A DNA stretch of 6,244 nt from the NCBI GenBank assembly GCA_027295975.1, contig JAPUJX010000352.1, forward strand, positions 1 to 6,244, given 5' to 3'. Of the stretch, positions 1-5,639 are shown piece after piece. Under the pieces are notes generated by a model that was not told the DNA's origin, did no database searches, and was given only the letters and a program-made list of their open reading frames with translations. The translations under genes were made by a program, and so were the position numbers. The stretch's first letter is position 1. Each line of letters starts with the position of its first letter. This DNA comes from Gammaproteobacteria bacterium. Lineage in GTDB: Bacteria > Pseudomonadota > Gammaproteobacteria > Pseudomonadales > Azotimanducaceae.

Positions 1-1010
1 ATGGTGACACCAAACCCACCATGGTCTGGGGTAACGCTCCCATGCTGCCCCACGTGATGCGCCAGGGAACCGACGACTTCCCCAACGAAGCCCTGCAACG
101 GCGTACCCGGGAAATGGAAACCGCCGGCGCGCTGGCGGTGAGCCTTTTCACCGGTTTCCCCCACGCCGACATCTTCGAGGCCGGCCTGTCGGTAATCGTC
201 GTGACCAACGGCGACCAGACCCTCGCGGAAGCGCACAGAGATGAACTTCTCGACAGCGCCTGGGACGCCCGGGATAAATTCGTTTATCAGCTTGAAGCGC
301 TGGACGACTCTCTGAATCGTGCAAGGGCCCTTGCAAGCGACCCGGGCACCGGCCCGGTGATACTGCTGGACCACTATGACAATACCGCCTCGGGCGGCAC
401 GATGGATACCACCGAAGTACTCGCCGCAATTCTCGAACAGAACCTCGAAGACGTTGCCGTTTTCGGCTTTTACGATCCGGATGCCGTCGCTGCCATGGAG
501 GCTGCCGGTATCGGCAACGAAGTCACCATCTCCCTGGGTGGCAGGCAGCACATGCCGGCCCTCGCCGTGCAAAGCCGGCCACTAGAACTTACCGGACGCG
601 TGAAGTTGTTGTCCGAAGGAAAATTTCCGGCAACGGTCGCCATGTCGCGGGGGCTGACCATGAACATGGGGAAGTGCGCCGTGTTCGCCATTGGCAGCGT
701 CGACATCGTGGTGGTGTCCCGGCACATCGAGCCATTTGACCCGGGTTGTTTCAGATCACTGGGCATCGAACCCACCGCACGCCGCTACCTGATGCTCAAA
801 AGCCGCATTCACTACCGGGTGGGTTTCCGAGAGTTGGCAAAAGCCGTTGTCGAATGCGCCGGGGTGGGGGTGTGCACCTCCGATTATTCGCAGATTGAGT
901 TCAACAAGGTTCGCAGGCCCATTTATCCGCTGGACGGCGTCAACACACCGCGCAGCGAATGGGGACCCGGGCATGGGCAAAGGAACATGGAGACAAAGGA
1001 CAAAAAATAA
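1..1010 (+). CDS. M81 family metallopeptidase (MlrC/microcystinase-like), 3' part
   Basis: The reading frame is open from base 3 at the left edge to TAA at 1008-1010, giving 335 visible residues. It reads GDTKPT before the first in-frame ATG at 21, which fits the interior of an M81 protein, so that ATG is not the true start. M81 proteins are usually near 490-500 residues, so about a third is outside the window. Visible family landmarks are GFPHADI (153-173), a variant of the conserved DxxDNxGGG segment reading DHYDNTASGG (369-398), and VRRPIYPLDG near the C-terminus (909-938). The last two belong to the MlrC C-terminal domain. The catalytic zinc ligands known for MlrC lie in the N-terminal domain and mostly or wholly outside the window, so activity cannot be judged. 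The family includes MlrC, which hydrolyses linearised microcystin or its tetrapeptide, but most members have unknown substrates. The sigma-factor gene follows 62 bases downstream. Family assignment is firm; substrate is unknown. Confidence 0.9.
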   Translation, partial: GDTKPTMVWGNAPMLPHVMRQGTDDFPNEALQRRTREMETAGALAVSLFTGFPHADIFEAGLSVIVVTNGDQTLAEAHRDELLDSAWDARDKFVYQLEALDDSLNRARALASDPGTGPVILLDHYDNTASGGTMDTTEVLAAILEQNLEDVAVFGFYDPDAVAAMEAAGIGNEVTISLGGRQHMPALAVQSRPLELTGRVKLLSEGKFPATVAMSRGLTMNMGKCAVFAIGSVDIVVVSRHIEPFDPGCFRSLGIEPTARRYLMLKSRIHYRVGFRELAKAVVECAGVGVCTSDYSQIEFNKVRRPIYPLDGVNTPRSEWGPGHGQRNMETKDKK

Positions 1011-1048
1011 AACCCGGCAACGGGCCGAGCAGCAAACCGGCCGCCTCG

Positions 1049-1060
1049 ATCACCTGTGAT
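1049..1060. repeat. Short perfect palindrome ATCAC-CT-GTGAT before the sigma gene
   Basis: Two 5-base arms, ATCAC (1049-1053) and GTGAT (1056-1060), are exact reverse complements around a 2-base centre. The palindrome lies in the 62-base gap between the M81 gene and the sigma-factor gene, ending 12 bases before the GTG start, where a dimeric regulator could block transcription. Arms this short can arise by chance, so an operator role is only a possibility. Confidence 0.25.
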
Positions 1061-1072
1061 AGACTCCATCGC
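1060..1072 (+). promoter_or_regulatory. Possible -10 element for a leaderless sigma-factor transcript
   Basis: TAGACT at 1060-1065 matches the sigma-70 consensus TATAAT at four of six positions. Transcription starting about seven bases later would begin at or next to the GTG start at 1073. No ribosome-binding sequence is visible ahead of that GTG, which is what a leaderless mRNA would show. No convincing -35 hexamer lies 16-18 bases upstream, so this is weak. Co-transcription with the M81 gene is an equally good explanation. Confidence 0.15.
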
Positions 1073-1570
1073 GTGGCCACCAAACACGAGACAAAAACGC
1101 GGTTTTTTCTGGACCTGGTTCGCGACCAGCAGATCCCGCTGATCAAGTACCTCACGACAAGGTTTGCCGATCGTGAGGAGGCTCAGGACATTGCCCAGGA
1201 AGCACTCTTTCGCCTGTACCGCCTGGATCATCCAGAAAAACTCAAAAACCCGAAGGCCTTTCTCTTTCAGACCGCGGGCAATCTCGCGATCGACAAGATA
1301 CGCCGAAACAAGCTGGAACAACGGTATATCGAACAAGAAATTGATCATGAGAGTACCACCGTCGAAGACACGATCCGCGACCGCAACACGTTGTCAGTCA
1401 TCGAACACGCGCTCTACGATTTACCCCCGAAGTGCCGCCAGGCGTTCTACATGCATCGCTCGCGTGGCTACTCTTACCCGGAGATCGCCAGAGAATTGAA
1501 CGTTTCCACAAGCATGATCGAGAAGTACATCACTCGAGCCCTGAAGCATTTCCGTAACAAATTGTCTTAA
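1073..1570 (+). CDS. ECF RNA polymerase sigma factor, FecI-like
   Basis: This encodes a 165-residue extracytoplasmic-function sigma factor, a normal length for the FecI group. It would direct RNA polymerase to target promoters, most likely that of the downstream receptor. Sigma region 2 spans about residues 20-85, with QDIAQEALFRLY (38-49) and AFLFQTAGNLAIDKIRR (62-78) forming the core-binding and -10 recognition helices. Region 4 spans about 113-163, with LPPKCRQAF followed by the helix-turn-helix GYSYPEIARELNVSTSMIEK, the FecI-type signature. An in-frame ATG at 959 would add 38 residues of low-complexity sequence with no sigma-factor character and overlap the M81 gene by 52 bases. GTG at 1073 is the only other usable start near the homologous region, but it lacks a clear ribosome-binding site. 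The FecR-like gene follows 69 bases downstream, the usual order. The family call is firm; the start is moderately sure. Confidence 0.92.
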   Translation: MATKHETKTRFFLDLVRDQQIPLIKYLTTRFADREEAQDIAQEALFRLYRLDHPEKLKNPKAFLFQTAGNLAIDKIRRNKLEQRYIEQEIDHESTTVEDTIRDRNTLSVIEHALYDLPPKCRQAFYMHRSRGYSYPEIARELNVSTSMIEKYITRALKHFRNKLS

Positions 1571-1590
1571 CATTGCAACGTATTCACGCT

Positions 1591-1633
1591 GAGGTAGGGA
1601 TAGTTGGGTTCGTCTTACATGTATACGAACTAG
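1591..1633 (+). other. Possible leader mini-ORF ending in an amber codon ahead of fecR
   Basis: GAGG at 1591-1594, within a purine-rich stretch, sits nine bases before TTG at 1604. That TTG opens nine codons (MGSSYMYTN) closed by TAG at 1631-1633; an ATG at 1619 lies in the same frame. The mini-ORF shares the fecR frame and ends six bases before the fecR GTG at 1640, which has no good ribosome-binding site of its own. This could be a leader peptide that couples translation by re-initiation, or the remnant of a longer FecR N-terminus broken by a stop. Chance is also possible. Confidence 0.25.
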
Positions 1634-1639
1634 AAATGT

Positions 1640-2581
1640 GTGCGGCAACATATAGTGAATCGAAATTCAGCCAGTCCGTCTTCGCCCGATGAAGCCATCG
1701 AGTGGCTGGCGCGTTTACGCGCCAAAGACGTGACGGCGGCGGAACGCGGAGAATTTGCCGTCTGGCTGTCCCGGGGCAACAACAAGGTAAATTTTGACGC
1801 CACCCTGGCCCTCTGGGAACAACTGGAGGTGCTCGGTACCCTCGATGTACCGATTCCCAATAGATCGAAGCTCAGTCGCTGGCTACCGTTGGCGACCGCG
1901 GCCAGCCTGATTCTGGGGTTGTTGATGACCGTCGCGTATCAGAACCTGGGTGATGAATTCAATACCGCCACAGGTGAGCAGAGGCGTGTGGTACTGCAGG
2001 ACGGCTCCACGATACATCTCAACACCAACTCCACCGCCACCGTGCGACTCGAAAGCGATAAGCGATACGTGAAGCTGGAAAGTGGCGAGGCCTACTTCAA
2101 CGTGTCGACCGATGCAGAACGGCCTTTTGTGGTCAGCACCGAGCACGCCGAGATCACCGTGGTGGGGACGGCTTTTGACGTTCATGCCATGGCCGGGCTG
2201 ACGAAAGTCTCCGTCACCGAAGGGCTGGTGACCATCCAGGGTGACTCCCAGCAGGTCCGTCGGTTGTCGGCCGGTCAGCAGGCGCTGATATCATCCTCCA
2301 CCACGCTGGTAGACGACGTTGAGATCGACTCCATCGCCACCTGGCGCACCGGCCGACTCGAATACAAAAATGTCACCCTGGCGGAGATCGTTGCCGATCT
2401 CAACAGATACCTGACAAAAACCATCAAAATACCTGACGAAACCTTACAACGACAACGTTGTGTGACTTCCGTGCTCCAACTGGAGGATAGAGAGGCAATC
2501 CTCGATGGGCTCAAGTTAACCTGTAATATCAGCTGGAAGTCTTTGTCGGACACAATTATCCTGATCACGCCCGCCAGTTAG
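1640..2581 (+). CDS. FecR-like anti-sigma factor / transmembrane signal transducer
   Basis: This encodes a 313-residue FecR-family protein that would relay the receptor's substrate-bound state across the inner membrane to the sigma factor encoded just upstream. The N-terminal cytoplasmic sigma-binding domain (DUF4880 type, about 15-65) shows EAIEWLARLR, then F..WL and LW, with tryptophans W22, W42 and W59. One transmembrane helix spans about 81-103 (WLPLATAASLILGLLMTVAY). The periplasmic FecR domain runs about 108-205, with GEQRRVVLQDGSTIHLNTNS, LESGEAYFNV and VVGTAFDVH. An STN-like C-terminal module (about 238-311) contains LEYKNVTLAEIVADLN and AILDGLKLTC, with cysteines C274 and C295. An in-frame TAG at 1631-1633 makes GTG 1640 the earliest possible start; GTG 1655 is an alternative that keeps all domains. 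Length is typical of the family. The call is firm; the stimulus it senses is unknown. Confidence 0.94.
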   Translation: MRQHIVNRNSASPSSPDEAIEWLARLRAKDVTAAERGEFAVWLSRGNNKVNFDATLALWEQLEVLGTLDVPIPNRSKLSRWLPLATAASLILGLLMTVAYQNLGDEFNTATGEQRRVVLQDGSTIHLNTNSTATVRLESDKRYVKLESGEAYFNVSTDAERPFVVSTEHAEITVVGTAFDVHAMAGLTKVSVTEGLVTIQGDSQQVRRLSAGQQALISSSTTLVDDVEIDSIATWRTGRLEYKNVTLAEIVADLNRYLTKTIKIPDETLQRQRCVTSVLQLEDREAILDGLKLTCNISWKSLSDTIILITPAS

Positions 2582-2595
2582 GGTTTCGCCCCAGG

Positions 2596-2624
2596 GGAAT
2601 TTCTCGCTTCAAGCCCTTTGCCTC
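2596..2624 (+). promoter_or_regulatory. Candidate ECF-type promoter for the receptor gene
   Basis: GGAATT at 2596-2601 resembles the GGAA-containing -35 elements typical of ECF sigma factors, including the one recalled for E. coli fecA. A 17-base spacer later is TGCCTC (2619-2624), a loose match to a FecI-type -10. It lies in the 98-base gap between fecR and the receptor gene, where a sigma-dependent promoter is expected in fecIRA-type systems, and would give a leader of about 50 bases. Both elements are short and the match is by eye. Confidence 0.2.
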
Positions 2625-2679
2625 CTTCGAGCCACTTGATTAGCATGGCGACATCTGACTATCCGGGACTGCGATCAAG

Positions 2680-5625
2680 GTGCTCTACCGCGTGTGTTGC
2701 CTATGTGTTCTGGCGTGTGTGTCCTGGTGGCACGCGCCCGAAGCACGCGCGGGTGTCACATACGAGGTCGACCTGCATTCGACCTCCCTTAGCGACGGTC
2801 TGGTCGAGTTCGCCAAACAAGCAGGAATTTCCATCGTTTTTTCGGAAACGGTTCTGCCCGATTCACCAAGTCCCGAGATACACGGCACATTTACCCTCAG
2901 GCAGATCCTGGATCGGATGCTCGAGGGTGTGTGCGTTCACTACGAATTCGTGCGACCAACCCTGATCGCCTTGAAAGCGGGATGCAGCCCCGAGCCCGTG
3001 ACAACTTCGCTGCGGCCATACCAACCTCTGGTGGCAAGAGACCCCCCGCAACGGATCGAAGAGGTTGTAGTGATCGACCACTACGTTACCGCCTCCAGAA
3101 TCCGTAATCCCTCATTCGGATCTCCCATGCCCGTGGACATCATCGAGCGCGTCGAAATCGAACAGTCCGGATTTCAAACGGTTGGCGATCTGCTTCGTTA
3201 CATACCCGCGGTTTCGGGTAACTCGACGAGCACCCTGGTCAGCAACGGCGGCGACGGTACCGCAACGGTGACTCTGCGCGGCCTCCCGGACAGCAACACC
3301 CTGGTGTTGCTGAATGGTAGACGCATGAATCCCGATGCGCTCACCGGTGCCGCCATAGATTTGAACACCTTGCCAATGGGTTTTGTCGATCGCATAGAGA
3401 TCGTCAAGGAAGGCGCTTCGGCGATTTATGGATCGGATGCCGTGGCGGGAGTTGTCAACATCATCACCCGTACCGACGTTCACGGCCTGGCACTCAACGC
3501 GTACGCCGGTGCCGCCGGCGAAGGCGATCTGCAGACGCAGAACCTTTCCGCCATCTATGGTTGGCAAACAAACAAGTGGCATTTTACCGGTGGCTTGAGC
3601 TTTTTCGATCAGGCGCCGCTGTACAGCCGCGACCGCAACCGATCGAGGTCTTCCGACGACCGCAGCAAGGGCGGGGTCGACAAACGCAGCTCCGCAACGG
3701 CGCCCGCGCGAGTAACAGTCGACGGTGACGCGTTCATTCTGGCAGATGAGGACCTGGATGGCTCCGAACCCTCCCACTTTCAACTTGCAACGCCCGAAGA
3801 TCGATTCGAATATCGCGACTTCACCACATCGATTGTCCCCTCGACACGTTGGTCGGCTTTTTACGCGGCCGCGGTCGAAGTTGGTACCCTCGAGTTGTAT
3901 GGCGAGGGCCTCATAACCCACACCAAGGCCAGCAACACCCTGGCCCCTTCTCCGCTTTTTGCGGCATTCGAGTCGCTCGAAATCGTCGTTGATGCCGACA
4001 ATCAATTTAATCCTTTCGGCGAAGACATATATGACATCCGCCGACGGTTTGTCGAGTTACCACCTCGCGAACAAATCAACAAATCCCGCACCGAACGATT
4101 CGCCGTCGGTTTACGGAACCGAGACGAACGGTTCAGGTGGGACCTCACATTGTTGTCTTCGGTCACCAAGGCAGAAGAATCTTTCAACAACTCCCTGCTG
4201 GGTACCTCCCTGCAGAACGCACTGTCGGGCGATTGTTTCGCCCCTTGCGTACCGCTCAATCTTTTTGGCCCACCGGGTTCCATCACGGACGAAATGTTGA
4301 ACTACGTCAGCCTCGATACCCGTGGCGAGGGTAAAAGCCGGTTGCGTTCCATCACCGTGAATGTCGACCTGCCTTTATTCAACTTACCGGCTGGAATGAT
4401 GGAAATGGCTTCCGGCGCGGTTTATCGAAAGGAGTTTCTGGGCACGCGGCCCGATCCCGTTTTAGCTGCCTTCGAGTCGGTGGGCGCGGCAAACTACGGA
4501 CCAACCAGAGGTGACCGAAGCATCCTGGAAGCATACGCGGAGTTATATATCCCTTTGCTGAAAGACCTGCCCGGCATCAGTAAACTGGAGCTGCATCTGG
4601 CAGGAAGGGTATCCCACTACGACGATTTTGGCCGCGAAACCAATCCGCGAATCACCCTGCGTTACACGGCAATCCCTTCCCTGTCGTTCCGCGCGACCTA
4701 TGCACATGGATTTCGCGCGCCCACCCTCAATCAGCTTTACGCGAGCGAGTTTCAGTCTTTCGATCAACTGAACGACCCTTGTTCCATAGCGGCTAACGTC
4801 GGCACAAAACCCGGTTGTACCGTGCAATCGGACCCAACGCTCGTGCAATTCATGACGATTAAGGGCGGAGATCCAAACCTGAAGGCGGAACGTTCAAAAA
4901 ACATGAATTTCGGAATCGCCTGGGTTCCGGACGTTGGCGAAAACAGGCTCGAGGTAACCGTGGATCTGTACCGCATCAGACAGGTCAACGTCGTCGATTC
5001 GAGTTCCCAGTATGTGTTGAACGAAAACGCCAATACCGGGCGTTTTCAGGATCGGGTCATCCGCGACGGCAACGGCAACATCAAGCGAATCCTGGCTACC
5101 CTGCTCAATATCGGCGAGCGGGATGTTCAAGGGGTTGATGCCAGCGTGACGCTGCAGTTGGCACCATCTAAATGGGGTCAATTCTCCGTCGCGTTGAACG
5201 CGACTCATATCCGCAAATACGTAGACAAGTTCGATCCCACCACCCCGTCCGTCGACCAGGCAGGCACCTTCAGTGACGACGCGTCCGAGGGGAACGGTGC
5301 GTTGCCCGACTGGAAGGCTTCACTCGGCGTCAACTGGCACCATAAGAGATGGCAAGCCCAATACAACCTCTATTCGATAAGCGCGGTGGACGAACTAATC
5401 CCAATTATCGAGCAGTGGCGCAGCATGGAAGCCTGGTACACACACAACATCCAGATTGGTTACCGGGCATCAATAATCAGAGGAATTCGAATCTCGGCGG
5501 GAGTAAACAACCTTTTTGATCGGGAACCACCCTTCTCCGCTGCCGCGTTCAACGACAGTTACGATGCCCGTACCTACGACATCACCGGTCGCTACTGGTA
5601 TCTGCAAGCCCAGAAGTCGATCTAG
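2680..5625 (+). CDS. TonB-dependent outer-membrane receptor with N-terminal STN signalling domain
   Basis: This encodes a 981-residue transducer-type TonB-dependent receptor that would import a ligand through the outer membrane and signal to FecR. GTG 2680 is the only start available, since an in-frame TGA lies at 2656-2658; its Shine-Dalgarno sequence is weak (GGGA, 11 bases upstream). Residues 1-24 form a cysteine-rich signal peptide with likely cleavage after ARA. The STN domain covers about 28-97 (LSDGLVEFAKQAGISIVF, QILDRMLEGVC). A TonB-box-like EEVVV lies at 127-131. The plug covers about 150-264, with VGDLLRYIPAV, TLVLLNGRRMNP and ASAIYGSDAVAGVVNIITR. The rest is the 22-strand-type barrel. 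Putative surface loops carry GDCFAPCVPLNLFG (C519, C523) and a C701-C713 pair. The last residue is Ile rather than the usual aromatic. The plug style and CVPLNLFG segment resemble the large receptor group of sphingomonads and xanthomonads. The ligand is not identifiable; the neighbouring peptidases suggest a peptide. Confidence 0.96.
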   Translation: MLYRVCCLCVLACVSWWHAPEARAGVTYEVDLHSTSLSDGLVEFAKQAGISIVFSETVLPDSPSPEIHGTFTLRQILDRMLEGVCVHYEFVRPTLIALKAGCSPEPVTTSLRPYQPLVARDPPQRIEEVVVIDHYVTASRIRNPSFGSPMPVDIIERVEIEQSGFQTVGDLLRYIPAVSGNSTSTLVSNGGDGTATVTLRGLPDSNTLVLLNGRRMNPDALTGAAIDLNTLPMGFVDRIEIVKEGASAIYGSDAVAGVVNIITRTDVHGLALNAYAGAAGEGDLQTQNLSAIYGWQTNKWHFTGGLSFFDQAPLYSRDRNRSRSSDDRSKGGVDKRSSATAPARVTVDGDAFILADEDLDGSEPSHFQLATPEDRFEYRDFTTSIVPSTRWSAFYAAAVEVGTLELYGEGLITHTKASNTLAPSPLFAAFESLEIVVDADNQFNPFGEDIYDIRRRFVELPPREQINKSRTERFAVGLRNRDERFRWDLTLLSSVTKAEESFNNSLLGTSLQNALSGDCFAPCVPLNLFGPPGSITDEMLNYVSLDTRGEGKSRLRSITVNVDLPLFNLPAGMMEMASGAVYRKEFLGTRPDPVLAAFESVGAANYGPTRGDRSILEAYAELYIPLLKDLPGISKLELHLAGRVSHYDDFGRETNPRITLRYTAIPSLSFRATYAHGFRAPTLNQLYASEFQSFDQLNDPCSIAANVGTKPGCTVQSDPTLVQFMTIKGGDPNLKAERSKNMNFGIAWVPDVGENRLEVTVDLYRIRQVNVVDSSSQYVLNENANTGRFQDRVIRDGNGNIKRILATLLNIGERDVQGVDASVTLQLAPSKWGQFSVALNATHIRKYVDKFDPTTPSVDQAGTFSDDASEGNGALPDWKASLGVNWHHKRWQAQYNLYSISAVDELIPIIEQWRSMEAWYTHNIQIGYRASIIRGIRISAGVNNLFDREPPFSAAAFNDSYDARTYDITGRYWYLQAQKSI

Positions 5626-5639
5626 TGTCAGGCACAGCC

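Noticed and set aside
1..57. ATG at base 1 as a gene start
   Set aside because: That frame stops at 55-57 (TGA), while the M81 frame is open from base 3 with conserved sequence.
1013..1024. CCCG-GCAA-CGGG hairpin after the M81 stop as a terminator
   Set aside because: The stem has only four pairs and no T-run follows, so it is not an intrinsic terminator.
959..1072. Upstream ATG extending the sigma factor by 38 residues
   Set aside because: The extension has no sigma-factor character, overlaps the M81 gene by 52 bases and would make the protein longer than is usual for FecI types.
923..1348. 141-residue minus-strand frame over the M81-sigma junction
   Set aside because: It overlaps the conserved M81 C-terminus and sigma region 2 and shows no family motif.
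1573..1604. Sigma-70 promoter between the sigma and fecR genes (TTGCAA with GATAGT)
   Set aside because: The spacer is 20 bases and both hexamers are weak; co-transcription from upstream is simpler.
2618..2965. 115-residue plus-strand frame crossing the receptor start, considered as an alternative N-terminus by frameshift
   Set aside because: It gives no signal peptide or STN sequence, whereas the GTG 2680 frame gives both.
3112..4005. 297-residue open frame on the minus strand inside the receptor gene
   Set aside because: It lies wholly antisense to a strongly supported receptor plug and barrel, has no recognisable domain, and such long antisense frames are common in GC-rich coding DNA.
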